Below are positions 1 through 8,610 of a stretch of DNA of 64,000 nucleotides, in pieces (the first letter of the stretch is position 1; each line of letters opens with the position of its first letter). The stretch comes from Promicromonospora sp. Populi (GTDB lineage Bacteria > Actinomycetota > Actinomycetes > Actinomycetales > Cellulomonadaceae), in the NCBI RefSeq assembly GCF_041081105.1, contig NZ_CP163528.1:3844001-3908000 (forward strand), written 5' to 3'. Position numbers and translations under genes: made by a program. The notes under the pieces were generated by a model. The model did not search any database. It was given only the letters and a program-made list of their open reading frames with translations, and was not told where the DNA came from.

Positions 1-226
1 CCTTGACCTTGCGACCGTCGTACTTCTCGTCCTTGACGACCTCCTGGCGCAGCACGATCCGGCCGGTCGTAGCGGTGTACGCCAGGTCGCCGTCCGGGGT
101 GTGCAGCGTGTGGTGGGTGGTGACGAGGTCGTCGACGGGCTCGGGCTTCTTCGCGGGGGTCCGGGCGCCGGGCGCCGGAGCTGTGGCCTCGGGCTGGTCG
201 GTGCTGGTGTTCTTCTCGTCGGTCAC
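1..226 (-). CDS. Peptidase S10-like (serine carboxypeptidase family) protein, 5' part only
   Basis: Only the first 75 codons lie in the window; the gene runs off the left edge. The GTG start at 226 opens a disordered Thr/Pro/Ala-rich stretch, followed by a segment reading VTTHHTLHTPDGDLAYTATT. That pattern matches, from memory, the N-terminus of actinobacterial S10 carboxypeptidase-like proteins, where it precedes the catalytic alpha/beta-hydrolase domain. No catalytic residue is visible, so the family call rests on this short motif. There is no signal peptide. It is divergent from the gene at 345. Confidence 0.5.
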   Translation of the reverse strand, partial: MTDEKNTSTDQPEATAPAPGARTPAKKPEPVDDLVTTHHTLHTPDGDLAYTATTGRIVLRQEVVKDEKYDGRKVK

Positions 227-300
227 GTCCGGAACCTATCGCGACCGGTGCCTGGAGCCCCAGATAAAAGGGGTTGCGCCGGGACCTTCAGTACCGGCAA

Positions 301-323
301 ACTAGTTTGTATTGCAAACCAGT
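301..323. promoter_or_regulatory. Inverted repeat, candidate operator of the downstream regulator/ABC operon
   Basis: ACTAGTTTG and CAAACCAGT form a near-perfect dyad (8 of 9 pairs) around a 5-base centre. It lies 22 bases before the ATG at 345, in a locally AT-rich patch. The operon's second gene encodes a winged-helix regulator, so autoregulation at this site is a reasonable inference. Confidence 0.4.
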
Positions 324-344
324 TTGAGAGGCGAGGCACCCACC

Positions 345-1043
345 ATGGCGAGCGACCCGACGTCGGACAGACCTGTGGAACCGAGCGAGCCCGCAGGGCT
401 CAGCCCTGCTGAGACGCTGCGCCTGATCCGGGAGCAGCAGGAGGCGACCCGGGACGCCGTCGAACCTGACGGCCGCCTGCTGTTCGGCGTCTGGGGGATC
501 GCCTGGCTCATCGGGTACCTGGCGATGTGGGTCAGCGCCCGCGACGCCGGCATCGCCGAGGGCTGGTCCGGCTGGGTGTTCGCCGGGTGCCTCGTCGGAG
601 CCATGACGTTCACGATCGTGCACAGCATCACGCGGACCTCCGGCACCCGCGGCAAGAGCGCTCGGATCGGCGCCGTCTACGGGTGGACCTGGTTCCTCGC
701 GTTCATGGCCTTCGGCGTCATGCTGGGCGCCATGGCCGACGCCGGTGCGTCGCCTCAGGTGATGGCGGTCGCCGCCAACGGGTTCGCCAGCCTGATCGTC
801 GGCCTGATGTACATCGCCGGCGGCCTGCTGTTCGACGCCTACCAGATGTCCGCCGTCGGCGGCTGGATGCTGATCACCGCCGTGCTCGCCGCGTTCGCGG
901 GCATGCCGAACACCTACCTCGTGATGGCCGCGGCGGGCGGCGGCGGATTCCTCGTCATGGCCGCGGTGGAGCAGGTGCTTCGCTCCCGACGACGATCGTC
1001 CGGTCCAGCCGCGCGGGCGCACGGTGGTGGGCCGGATGCCTGA
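345..1043 (+). CDS. Polytopic membrane protein, first gene of a regulator/ABC transporter operon
   Basis: A 232-residue protein with a polar N-terminus of about 45 residues, followed by about six hydrophobic segments, the last near residue 215. The ATG at 345 was chosen over the in-frame TTG at 312 because a GAGAGGCGAGG ribosome-binding stretch precedes it. I recognise no named domain. It overlaps the winged-helix regulator gene and leads directly into an ABC ATPase and permease. It may be an accessory membrane subunit or the sensor partner of that regulator. The function is unknown. Confidence 0.75.
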   Translation: MASDPTSDRPVEPSEPAGLSPAETLRLIREQQEATRDAVEPDGRLLFGVWGIAWLIGYLAMWVSARDAGIAEGWSGWVFAGCLVGAMTFTIVHSITRTSGTRGKSARIGAVYGWTWFLAFMAFGVMLGAMADAGASPQVMAVAANGFASLIVGLMYIAGGLLFDAYQMSAVGGWMLITAVLAAFAGMPNTYLVMAAAGGGGFLVMAAVEQVLRSRRRSSGPAARAHGGGPDA

Positions 1044-1338
1044 GGAGCTCGACCCCGTCATCCATGCGCCCGCGCGCCTGCGCGTCGTCGCCTCGCTCGC
1101 CGCGATGGGCCGCGGCGACGAGGTGGCGTTCCCCAAGCTGCGCAAGCTGCTCGACATGACCGCCGGAAACCTCTCGACGCACGTACGCAAGCTCGAGGAC
1201 GCCGGGTACGTGCGCGTCACCAAGACGCACGAGGGCCGCATGCCGGCCACGTACCTGGCCCTCACCGATACCGGCCGCACCGCGTTCGCGGACTACCAGG
1301 CGGCACTGATGGAACTGTTGAACGGAGCCCAGACATGA
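1036..1338 (+). CDS. Winged-helix transcriptional regulator
   Basis: A 100-residue single-domain protein. The segment LRVVASLAAMGRGDEVAF, followed by LLDMTAGNLSTHVRKLEDAG and a basic VRVTKTHEGR wing, is typical of the small winged-helix family used to repress neighbouring ABC exporters (PF13601-like). The ATG at 1036 overlaps the end of the previous gene; an in-frame GTG at 1024 is an alternative. Its stop overlaps the ABC ATPase start in an ATGA. It probably binds the inverted repeat at 301-323 and controls this operon. Confidence 0.8.
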   Translation: MPEELDPVIHAPARLRVVASLAAMGRGDEVAFPKLRKLLDMTAGNLSTHVRKLEDAGYVRVTKTHEGRMPATYLALTDTGRTAFADYQAALMELLNGAQT

Positions 1339-2183
1339 GTGCGGTGGAGGTCAGCGGGGTGACCAGACGCTTCGGCGACGTGGTGGCCCTCGACAACGTC
1401 TCGCTGGAGGTGGGGCACGGCGAGCTCGTGGGTCTGCTCGGCCCCAACGGGGCCGGCAAGTCCACGCTGCTGTCGCTGGTCAGCGGCCAGCGTCGGCCCG
1501 ACGCCGGGGTGGTGCGGCTGAACGGGGGCGACCCGCGGGACGCCCGGACGCGCACCGTGCTCGGCCTGACCCCGCAGGAGACGGGGCTGCCCGCGACGCT
1601 GCGGGTGCGTGAGGTGGTCGACTTCGTGGGCGGCCACTACCCCGACGCGGTGCCGACCGACGAGCTGCTGGAGCAGTTCGGCCTCGCCGAGCTGGGCAAG
1701 CGCCAGACCGGCTCCCTGTCCGGCGGGCAGAAGCGGCGGTTGGCCGTCGCGATGTCGCTCGTGGGCCGGCCGCGGGTGGTGCTGCTCGACGAGCCCACCA
1801 CGGGCCTCGACGTGTCCGGCCGCGCCGCGCTGTGGGACGCCATCCGCGCGTACCACGCCGACGGCGGCACGGTGCTGCTCACCTCGCACTACCTGGAGGA
1901 GGTCCAGGCGCTGGCCGAGCGGGTGGTCGTGATCGACCACGGGCTCGTGCTCGCCGACGCCTCGCTCGACACCATCCTCAGCCGCGTCGGCGTGCGCCGT
2001 GTGCAGCTGACTGACGCCGAGGGTGTCCGGCAGGAGCACCTCGTCCCCGACTCGGACGCCTTTGTGCGCGACCTCGTCGCGTCCGGCGTCGAGTTCCGCG
2101 ACCTGGAGATCCGGGGCGCGTCCCTCGAAGAGGCGTTCGGACAGCTCGTCAACCGCGAGACCTCGGAAGGAGCCGTGCGATGA
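1335..2183 (+). CDS. ABC transporter ATP-binding protein
   Basis: A 282-residue nucleotide-binding subunit. Walker A is GPNGAGKST (residues 36-44), the signature is LSGGQKRRLAVAM, and Walker B is VVLLDEPTTGLD with a following H-loop (TSHYLEE). The C-terminal 70 residues resemble the extension seen in drug or natural-product export ATPases (DrrA/CcmA class). It overlaps its regulator and its permease by ATGA junctions, so the pair is translationally coupled. Export of a lipid-like or antimicrobial compound is likely; the substrate cannot be read from the sequence. Confidence 0.9.
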   Translation: MSAVEVSGVTRRFGDVVALDNVSLEVGHGELVGLLGPNGAGKSTLLSLVSGQRRPDAGVVRLNGGDPRDARTRTVLGLTPQETGLPATLRVREVVDFVGGHYPDAVPTDELLEQFGLAELGKRQTGSLSGGQKRRLAVAMSLVGRPRVVLLDEPTTGLDVSGRAALWDAIRAYHADGGTVLLTSHYLEEVQALAERVVVIDHGLVLADASLDTILSRVGVRRVQLTDAEGVRQEHLVPDSDAFVRDLVASGVEFRDLEIRGASLEEAFGQLVNRETSEGAVR

Positions 2184-2983
2184 GCGCGACGACCCAGACC
2201 AAGCCGCAGACCCAGCCGCAGGCCCGGACCCAGCCGTTCCTGACGCTGTCCTGGCTGCACCTCAAGTACCAGTTCCTGGAGACCGTCCGGATCCCCATCG
2301 CGGTCATCGGGAACGTGCTCTTCCCGGCGCTGTCCATGTTCTTCTTCGTCGTGCCGCAGCGGGCGGTCGCGGGCAACCCCGAGTTCGCCACCACCGCCGT
2401 CGCCGCCCTCGGGCTGTTCGCCGTGTGCTCGGCCAGCCTGTTCACCTACGGCCTGGGCGTGGCCGAGGACCGGCAGCTGCCGTTCTACCCGTTCCTGCGC
2501 TCGATGCCCACCGGACCCGGGCCGCAGATGGTGGGGCGGGTGCTGAACGGCGGGATCTTCTCGCTGTTCGGCGTGCTGCCGCTGATCCTCATCGGCTGGC
2601 TGTTCACGGCGGCCACCGTGACCCCAGGCCAGCTCCTCGCAGGGATCGGGACGATCCTCGCGGTGTCGGTGCCGTTCGTGCTGCTCGGCATGGCCATCGG
2701 GTACGCGCTGTCGGCCAAGGCCGCGCTGCCCGTGGTGCAGATCATCCTGTTCCCGCTGGCGTTCGCGGGCGGGCTGTTCCTGCCGCCCCAGATGTTCCCG
2801 GGCTGGCTGGACGCGATCTCGCAGGCCACCCCCACTCGCGCCGGCCGTGACCTGCTGGTCCAGGCCACCACGGGCGTGGAGGCCTACGCCCTGGCGATCC
2901 CGGTCCTGGCCGCCTGGACAATCCTGTTCGCGGTCCTGTCGGTGCTCTCCTACCGCAACGACGAGGGCCGCCGCTTCCGCTGA
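2180..2983 (+). CDS. ABC-2 type transporter permease
   Basis: A 267-residue membrane protein with about six transmembrane segments and a basic or polar N-terminal tail of about 25 residues rich in Gln and Pro. The layout is that of ABC-2 permeases (DrrB-like), with a conserved-looking LFLPPQMFPGWLDAISQATP segment before the last helix. Its start overlaps the ATPase stop. It forms the membrane channel of the exporter with the 1335 ATPase. The gene ends at a long hairpin shared with the convergent copZ gene. Confidence 0.9.
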   Translation: MSATTQTKPQTQPQARTQPFLTLSWLHLKYQFLETVRIPIAVIGNVLFPALSMFFFVVPQRAVAGNPEFATTAVAALGLFAVCSASLFTYGLGVAEDRQLPFYPFLRSMPTGPGPQMVGRVLNGGIFSLFGVLPLILIGWLFTAATVTPGQLLAGIGTILAVSVPFVLLGMAIGYALSAKAALPVVQIILFPLAFAGGLFLPPQMFPGWLDAISQATPTRAGRDLLVQATTGVEAYALAIPVLAAWTILFAVLSVLSYRNDEGRRFR

Positions 2984-2994
2984 CCGTGGCCTGT

Positions 2995-3067
2995 CAAACA
3001 TTCGACCCCTGCACACTGCACGACAGCCTCGGCGTGTCGTGTGCAGTGTGCAGGGGTCGAATGTTTT
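2995..3067. terminator. Long hairpin between convergent genes, probable bidirectional terminator
   Basis: Arms of about 30 bases (2995-3025 and 3034-3067) are almost perfectly complementary, with one 2-base bulge, around a short GC-rich loop. The right arm ends in a run of five T; the left arm begins CAAACA, giving a weaker U-rich tail for the opposite strand. It sits exactly between the stops of the permease (+) and copZ (-). It is much longer than a standard terminator stem. Confidence 0.7.
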
Positions 3068-3078
3068 TGACCGTCCAG

Positions 3079-3387
3079 TCAGGACTGGACTATCGGGAGC
3101 ATGCGGTTCGCCTGGCGGGCCGGGGCCTGGGCAGCAGACTCGGCTGCGACGGCGTTCTCGAGCACCTCGATGTCGGTCACGTCGTAGCCGGCCTCGTCCA
3201 CGGCGTCGCGCAGGGGTGCCTCGGCGAGCGGCAGCTTGGAGATCACACGCACCAGCGAGGTCTCACCGGCGTGCAGCTCGATGCTCACGTCCTGGACGTC
3301 GGGCACGCTCCGTAGCTCGTTGGTCACGGCGGACACGCAGTGCCCGCAGGTCATACCGGTCACGGCGAGCTTCGTCACGGTGGTCAT
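3079..3387 (-). CDS. copZ: Heavy-metal-associated (HMA) domain protein, CopZ-like copper chaperone
   Basis: A 102-residue cytoplasmic protein. The metal site is GMTCGHC (Cys14 and Cys17) at the usual place in a ferredoxin-like HMA fold. About 30 extra Ala-rich residues follow the domain, longer than the typical 68-residue CopZ. The ATG at 3387 is preceded by AGGAGAT; the longer frame from 3420 lacks such a site. It lies 37 bases downstream of csoR on the same strand, so it is very likely copper-induced. No CopA ATPase is present nearby, which is unusual for this module. Confidence 0.85.
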   Translation of the reverse strand: MTTVTKLAVTGMTCGHCVSAVTNELRSVPDVQDVSIELHAGETSLVRVISKLPLAEAPLRDAVDEAGYDVTDIEVLENAVAAESAAQAPARQANRMLPIVQS

Positions 3388-3424
3388 GTCATCTCCTCGG
3401 TTCACGGGTTTGGCCTTCAAACGA

Positions 3425-3790
3425 TCACATCCGGACGAGGCGTGCGATCGCCTCGGACGCTTCCTTCACCTTGGCGGCGCCCTCGTCGTCCGACGCCTTT
3501 GCGGCGTCGACCACGCAGTGCCCCAGGTGATCCTCGACGAGCGCCAGGCTCACGGCCTGCAGTGCCTTGGTCACGGCGCTGACCTGGGTGAGCACGTCGA
3601 TGCAGTACTCGTCCTCGTCGATCATCCGGGCAATACCGCGTACCTGCCCCTCGATGCGGCGCATCCGTTTCAGATAGCCCGGTTTGTCGGACGCGTAGCC
3701 GTGGGCTCCGTCGTGCGCGTGGTGGTCATGCTGCCCGTCAGCGACCTGGGCCGCCTCGGTGGTCTCAGTCGCCTTGGTCATGCGTCCCAT
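3425..3790 (-). CDS. csoR: CsoR-family metal-sensing transcriptional repressor
   Basis: A 121-residue all-helical repressor. The family's Cu(I) ligands are visible: Cys in EDEYCIDVL, then His and Cys in EDHLGHCVVDA, and the IEGQVRGIARMI helix is characteristic. A His-rich N-terminal extension (about 35 residues, with HDHHAHDGAH) may add metal binding. The ATG at 3790 is preceded by GAGGGG; the ATG at 3781 is an alternative. A G-tract dyad overlaps its own ribosome-binding site, so it should repress itself and copZ until copper binds. Confidence 0.92.
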   Translation of the reverse strand: MGRMTKATETTEAAQVADGQHDHHAHDGAHGYASDKPGYLKRMRRIEGQVRGIARMIDEDEYCIDVLTQVSAVTKALQAVSLALVEDHLGHCVVDAAKASDDEGAAKVKEASEAIARLVRM

Positions 3791-3794
3791 CAGA

Positions 3795-3809
3795 TACCCC
3801 TCGGGGGTA
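3795..3809. promoter_or_regulatory. csoR box: CsoR operator (G-tract dyad)
   Basis: TACCCCTCGGGGGTA lies immediately upstream of csoR. CsoR repressors typically bind dyads of TACCCC and GGGGTA around a short centre, which this matches. The position over the csoR ribosome-binding site implies autorepression. Confidence 0.75.
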
Positions 3810-3851
3810 GTGAGTCAAGTGTCGAGGCCACCGGCCCGCCTGCCCGGCCCG

Positions 3852-4151
3852 TCAGCGCGTCAGGTTCCCGATGACGATCGAGACCACGGCCAGCGCCGCG
3901 AACAGCAGGAAGCCGTAGCGCCACCACAGGTTCAGCGTCAGCCGGTTGGGGGCGTCGAGGTGCATGGCCTCGTCGTCCGACAGCGGCCGCGTCGCCCAGC
4001 CGGCCTCCGTGGCGGTCGCCAGGCTGTACTTCAGGCCCCACGACAGCCGCAGGAACCAGAACAGGTGGAAGTACGAGTACTGCAGCACCAGGGCCCGCCC
4101 CGCGTCGAGCGGCGCCGTCTTGCTCTTGCTACCCCAGCCGAAAAAGACCAT
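3852..4151 (-). CDS. Small hypothetical membrane protein
   Basis: A 99-residue protein beginning MVFFGWGSKSKTAPLDAGRA. There is a possible amphipathic or hydrophobic stretch near residues 24-36 (SYFHLFWFLRLSWG) and one clear C-terminal membrane helix (FLLFAALAVVSIVIG). The ATG at 4151 has GAGGGAAAG upstream; the longer frame to 4187 adds a charged leader without a better signal. I do not recognise a family. It sits alone between csoR and hemL. Confidence 0.65.
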   Translation of the reverse strand: MVFFGWGSKSKTAPLDAGRALVLQYSYFHLFWFLRLSWGLKYSLATATEAGWATRPLSDDEAMHLDAPNRLTLNLWWRYGFLLFAALAVVSIVIGNLTR

Positions 4152-4264
4152 GTTCTTGTTCTTTCCCTCGTCTCTGACCACGCACACCGTGCGCGCGGCG
4201 ACCAGAGTGTGACAGATGCACGGCCCGCCGTGGCTGGGTAGAACTCCCCGTGGTCAGGCGTGCG

Positions 4265-5641
4265 CTACGGCCTTGCCGCGGCGGCCGAGCGCGCCGCGTC
4301 CGGGAGCGCGTCGAGGATCCGGGACACCGCGGCGTCGTCGTGCGCGGCGGAGACGAACCAGGCCTCGAAGACCGACGGCGGCAGGTTGACCCCAGCCTCC
4401 AGCATCGTGTGGAACAGGGCGGTGTACCGGAAGGTCTCCTGCGCCTTGGCCTGCGCGTAGTCGTGCACGCCGGTCACGGCAGCCAGCGGGCCGAAGAACA
4501 CCGAGAACAGCGACCCCGCGTGCTGCACGCGGTGCTCCACGCCCGCCGCGGTCAGGGCCTCCCCGACGGCGCTGGAGAGCACCCGCGAGACCTCGTTCAC
4601 CCGGGAGTACACGGCGTCGTCGGCCAGCTGCAGCGTGGTCAGGCCCGAGGCGACCGCCACGGGGTTACCGGAAAGCGTGCCCGCCTGGTACACGGGCCCC
4701 AGCGGCGCCAGGTAGTCCATGATCGACGCCGCGCCGCCGAGCGCCGCCACCGGCATTCCGCCGCCGATGACCTTGCCGAACGTGAACAGGTCGGGCGTGT
4801 AGCCCTCGCCGCCGGCGGCCCGGATGGCGTCGTTCTCCAGCCCCCACCAGCCGGCCGGGCCCACGCGGAAACCTGTGAGCACCTCGTCCAGGACAAACAG
4901 CGCGCCGTGCGCCGCCGTGATCCGCCGCAGGCCCTCGTTGAAGCCCTCGGCTGGCGGCACCACGCCCATGTTCGCGGGCGCCGCCTCGGTGATGACCGCG
5001 GCGATCTCGGAGCCACGCTGCGCGAACGCCGTCTCGACGGCCGCGAGGTCGTTGTAGGGCAGCACCAGGGTCTCGGCCGCGGCGGCCTCGGTGACGCCCG
5101 CCGAACCCGGCAGCGCGAGCGTGGCCACACCCGAACCGGCCTCGGCCAGCAGCGCGTCCACGTGCCCGTGGTAGCAGCCGGCGAACTTGATGATCAGCGG
5201 CCGGCCGGTGAACCCGCGCGCCAGGCGGATCGCCGTCATCGTCGCCTCGGTGCCGGTGGACACCAGGCGGACACGCTCGGCGGCCGGCACCCGGCGTCGG
5301 ATCTCCTCCGCGAGGTCGACCTCGCCGAGGGTCGGCGCGCCGAACGACAGGCCACGGCCGGCGGCCTCCTGCACGGCTGCGACGACGTCGGGGTGCGCAT
5401 GGCCCAGCAGCGCCGGACCCCACGAGCAGACCAGGTCCACGTACTCGCGCCCCGCCACGTCGGTGACGTACGGGCCGCGCGCCGAGGCGAGGAACCGCGG
5501 GTCGCCGCCCACGCTCCCGTACGCGCGGACCGGCGAGTTCACCCCGCCCGGGATCGCGCGCTGCGCGCGCAGGAACGCCGCGTGGTTCGCTTCCGGAGCA
5601 CGGCGCAGGGCCTGGGCCTCGACGGGTACCGGTTCGGTCAC
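4265..5641 (-). CDS. hemL: Glutamate-1-semialdehyde 2,1-aminomutase
   Basis: A 458-residue PLP enzyme converting glutamate-1-semialdehyde to 5-aminolevulinate, the last step of the C5 route begun by HemA at 11358. Visible features are the [11 protein letters not shown] start of the fold, [13 protein letters not shown], the [18 protein letters not shown] cofactor segment and the active-site lysine in [12 protein letters not shown]. The GTG at 5641 overlaps the hemB stop in GTGA, which fixes the start. It is the last gene of the minus-strand hem operon and ends in an Ala-rich tail. Confidence 0.95.
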   Translation of the reverse strand: MTEPVPVEAQALRRAPEANHAAFLRAQRAIPGGVNSPVRAYGSVGGDPRFLASARGPYVTDVAGREYVDLVCSWGPALLGHAHPDVVAAVQEAAGRGLSFGAPTLGEVDLAEEIRRRVPAAERVRLVSTGTEATMTAIRLARGFTGRPLIIKFAGCYHGHVDALLAEAGSGVATLALPGSAGVTEAAAAETLVLPYNDLAAVETAFAQRGSEIAAVITEAAPANMGVVPPAEGFNEGLRRITAAHGALFVLDEVLTGFRVGPAGWWGLENDAIRAAGGEGYTPDLFTFGKVIGGGMPVAALGGAASIMDYLAPLGPVYQAGTLSGNPVAVASGLTTLQLADDAVYSRVNEVSRVLSSAVGEALTAAGVEHRVQHAGSLFSVFFGPLAAVTGVHDYAQAKAQETFRYTALFHTMLEAGVNLPPSVFEAWFVSAAHDDAAVSRILDALPDAARSAAAARP

Positions 5642-6639
5642 TTGATCCACTCCGCAATCTCCAGGGCCCAGTACGTCAGGATCACGTCCGCGCCCGCCCG
5701 CTTGATGCTCGTCACCGACTCCAGGACGGCCCGGTCCCGGTCGATCCAGCCGTTCGCGCCGGCCGCCTCGATCATCGCGTACTCGCCCGAGACCTGGTAC
5801 GCGGCCACCGGCACGTCGCTCCGGTCGGCGACGGCGCGCAGCACGTCCAGGTAGGAACCTGCGGGCTTCACCATCACCATGTCGGCGCCCTCGGCGAGGT
5901 CCAGGTCGGCCTCGCGGAGTCCTTCCCGGCCGTTGGCGAAGTCCATCTGGTAGGTCTTGCGGTCGCCCTTGAGCTCCGAGTCGACGGCCTCCCGGAACGG
6001 GCCGAAGTACGCGCTCGCATACTTCGCGCTGTAGGCCAGGATGCTCGTGTCGATGAGGTCGGCGTCGTCCAGGGCGTCGCGGATCATCGCTACCTGGCCA
6101 TCCATCATGCCCGACGGCGAGATCACGTCCGCGCCCGCTCTCGCCTGCGCCACCGCCATGGAGGCGTATCGGGCGAGGGTCGCGTCGTTGTCCACAGCCC
6201 CTGTGGACGTCAGCACGCCGCAGTGCCCGTGATCGGTGAACTCGTCCAGGCACGTGTCGGCCATCAGCACCGGAGTCGGGGCGCCCGGCGCGAGCCCCTC
6301 GTCGAGCACGGCGCGGGAGGCTCGCAGCGCCCGCTGCAGGATCCCGTCCGTGGCGTCGGCCTGCGAACCTGATCCGTCCTTGACCGTCGGGATGCCGAAC
6401 AGCATGACGCCGCCCAGCCCCGCGTCCTTCGCGGCCCGTACCGCCTCGACCAGCGACTCCTCGGTGTGCTGCACCTGCCCGGGCATGCTCGTCAGCGGCG
6501 CGGGCTCGGCCAGCCCTTCCTTGACGAAGAGCGGCTGCACCAGGTCGGCCGGGTGCAGCCGGGTCTCGGCGACCAGGCGGCGCATGCCAGGTGTGGCGCG
6601 CAGCCGACGCGGTCGGTAGACGATCCCGCTGGAGCTCAC
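5638..6639 (-). CDS. hemB: Delta-aminolevulinic acid dehydratase (porphobilinogen synthase)
   Basis: A 333-residue TIM-barrel enzyme that joins two 5-aminolevulinate molecules into porphobilinogen. The metal-site loop reads [14 protein letters not shown]: Cys, Asp, Cys in place of the three cysteines of classical zinc enzymes. Schiff-base lysines are in [12 protein letters not shown] and MVKPAG. The GTG at 6639 overlaps the hemD stop (GTGA). All genes hemC-D-B-L are joined by such overlaps, implying coupled translation. Confidence 0.95.
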   Translation of the reverse strand: MSSSGIVYRPRRLRATPGMRRLVAETRLHPADLVQPLFVKEGLAEPAPLTSMPGQVQHTEESLVEAVRAAKDAGLGGVMLFGIPTVKDGSGSQADATDGILQRALRASRAVLDEGLAPGAPTPVLMADTCLDEFTDHGHCGVLTSTGAVDNDATLARYASMAVAQARAGADVISPSGMMDGQVAMIRDALDDADLIDTSILAYSAKYASAYFGPFREAVDSELKGDRKTYQMDFANGREGLREADLDLAEGADMVMVKPAGSYLDVLRAVADRSDVPVAAYQVSGEYAMIEAAGANGWIDRDRAVLESVTSIKRAGADVILTYWALEIAEWIK

Positions 6640-7466
6640 TGTGATACCTCTCGATCTAGTTGGTCGTGCACAACCAAGGCAGTGGTGACGGCGTCGGCCA
6701 GGGCCGCGTCCGTCGGATTCTCGGCGATTGCCAGCACGGTGTGCCCGACGGCTCGTGCTGTGCCGGCCGACGGCTCCCCGATGGCCACAACGCGCTGCGG
6801 GCCCAGCTGGGCCGCGACCTGGCGGGCGGCCGAGCCGGAGGCGACCACCACGACGTCGTACAACCGCCGGAGCTCCGGGGGCAGCTCGCGGGCGACCGTC
6901 CGGTAGGCCGTGACGACGTCGACGACCCACCCCTTGGCTTCGAGGCCGGCGCGCAGCGTGCCGGAAGCGAGGTTCCCGAGCGGGAGCAGTACCCGGGGCG
7001 CGGTGTCGCGGTCGGCGCCCGTCGTGGGGACGCCTGGCGCGGCGGGGAACGCCTCGGCGAGCCCGGCGCCGGTCGCGACGGCAGCGACCAGGTCCACGGC
7101 GACACCGCGCTCGGTCAGTGCGCGCTGCGTCGCCGGTCCGACGGCGGCCCACCGGGCCGAGGCGACGGGGGCGTCCTGACCGGCCCCGAGCAGGGCGTCA
7201 ACGGCGTTCACGCTGGTGAGCGCCACCCAGGCGTACGCGCCGACGGCGAGGCGGTCGCGGGCGGCGTCGAGCTCCGCCGGGTCCTCGACGGGCGCCCGCT
7301 CGATGACCGGTGCGGCGACCGGGTCGAGGCCGCGCTCGCGGAGCAGCGCGAGGAGTCCGGCGGCCCGCTCCGGGTCGCGGGCGACGAGTATGTCGGGTCG
7401 CCCGGCGGTTCCGGGAGCTTCGTTCGTTCCGGAGGTCCCGGCCGCAGGGGGGACCTGCTCGGTCAC
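6636..7466 (-). CDS. hemD: Uroporphyrinogen-III synthase
   Basis: A 276-residue protein that closes hydroxymethylbilane into uroporphyrinogen III with inversion of ring D. The family diverges strongly, but the two-domain pattern is clear: [21 protein letters not shown] at the start, [14 protein letters not shown] and [16 protein letters not shown] in the middle, then [20 protein letters not shown] and [17 protein letters not shown]. The GTG at 7466 overlaps the hemC stop. The position between hemC and hemB supports the call. Confidence 0.92.
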   Translation of the reverse strand: MTEQVPPAAGTSGTNEAPGTAGRPDILVARDPERAAGLLALLRERGLDPVAAPVIERAPVEDPAELDAARDRLAVGAYAWVALTSVNAVDALLGAGQDAPVASARWAAVGPATQRALTERGVAVDLVAAVATGAGLAEAFPAAPGVPTTGADRDTAPRVLLPLGNLASGTLRAGLEAKGWVVDVVTAYRTVARELPPELRRLYDVVVVASGSAARQVAAQLGPQRVVAIGEPSAGTARAVGHTVLAIAENPTDAALADAVTTALVVHDQLDREVSQ

Positions 7467-8527
7467 GCCTTCTCCGGGACCGTCGCGCTCAGCGGGGCGA
7501 GCCGCTCTGCGCCGTCGGCCAGCAGGTGCTCGGCGACCGAGGCGCCCAGCGCGCGGGCGGCGGCGTCGAGCACCTCGGGGGCGACGTCCGGGGAGAGCAG
7601 CGCCTCCGCGCTGCGCGACATCTGTTCCGAACCGTCCACGGCGGCCACCACGGCGCGCAGCGAGAGGACGGCGCCGGCCCCTTTGACAGCTCCAGGGCGC
7701 AACGTGGCAAACGCACCGACCGGGGCGGCGCAGCCGGCCTCCAGCCGGGCCAGCACGGAGCGCTCGGCGAGGACCGCGAGGCGGGTCGGCCGGTGGTCCA
7801 GCAGATGGATCGCCTCGGCCAGCTCGGGCACGCGAGCGGCGCTGCCGCCGTCGGACACGATGTCGGCCGTGCGCACCTCCACGGCGAGCGCGCCCTGCCC
7901 GGGTGCCGGGGAAACAACGTCGACGGCGAGCGTCTCGCTGATCACCTCGGTGCGGCCCAGGCGCGCGAGGCCCGCGTAGGCGAGCACAACGGCGTCGAGG
8001 TCGGCGTCGGGGCCGAGTGCCCGGTTGAGCCGGGTGCCGACGTTGCCTCGGATGTCGACGACGTCCAGGTCCGGCCGGGCGGCGCGGATCTGGGCTGCCC
8101 GTCGGGGCGACCCGGTGCCGACCTGTCCGCCGTGCGGGAGCGTCGCCAGGGTGAGCCCGTCGCGGGCGCACAGGGCGTCGCGCGGGTCCTCACGCTCGGG
8201 CGTCACGAAGGTGAGGCCGGGCGCGGGGGCGGTCGGTAGGTCTTTCAGGGAGTGGACGGCGACGTCGCAGCGGCCGTCGAGCAGCGCCTCGCGCAAAGCC
8301 GTCACGAAGACACCCGTGCCGCCGAGGGTCGCGAGGCTTCCCGTCCTCACGTCGCCCTCGGTCTTGATGTGCACCAGCTCGACCGGCCGACCGGTCAGCT
8401 CCTCCAGGCGCCTGGCCACCAGACCGCTCTGGGTGGTGGCGAGGGCGCTCGCACGCGTGCCGAGCCGGATCGGCACGGTGGCGCCCGGGTTTCCGGGGGT
8501 GCTGACGGACAGGGGGGTCGGGGTCAC
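7463..8527 (-). CDS. hemC: Porphobilinogen deaminase (hydroxymethylbilane synthase)
   Basis: A 354-residue enzyme polymerising four porphobilinogens. IRLGTRASALATTQSGLVA opens the domain; SLKDLP, TGSPRRAAQ and the cofactor-attachment cysteine in EAGCAAPVGAFA are all present. The GTG at 8527 has GGTGGAGAC upstream and gives about 20 residues before the domain; a GTG just before the PIRLG motif is a shorter alternative. It lies 83 bases downstream of hemY on the same strand. Confidence 0.95.
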   Translation of the reverse strand: MTPTPLSVSTPGNPGATVPIRLGTRASALATTQSGLVARRLEELTGRPVELVHIKTEGDVRTGSLATLGGTGVFVTALREALLDGRCDVAVHSLKDLPTAPAPGLTFVTPEREDPRDALCARDGLTLATLPHGGQVGTGSPRRAAQIRAARPDLDVVDIRGNVGTRLNRALGPDADLDAVVLAYAGLARLGRTEVISETLAVDVVSPAPGQGALAVEVRTADIVSDGGSAARVPELAEAIHLLDHRPTRLAVLAERSVLARLEAGCAAPVGAFATLRPGAVKGAGAVLSLRAVVAAVDGSEQMSRSAEALLSPDVAPEVLDAAARALGASVAEHLLADGAERLAPLSATVPEKA

Positions 8528-8610
8528 CAACCCAGTCTCCACCCGAACCCCCGCCGGGAGGAAACCATAAAGCGCCGGTGGACGGATCTCACAGGGTTGC
8601 TGGCGGGCTG

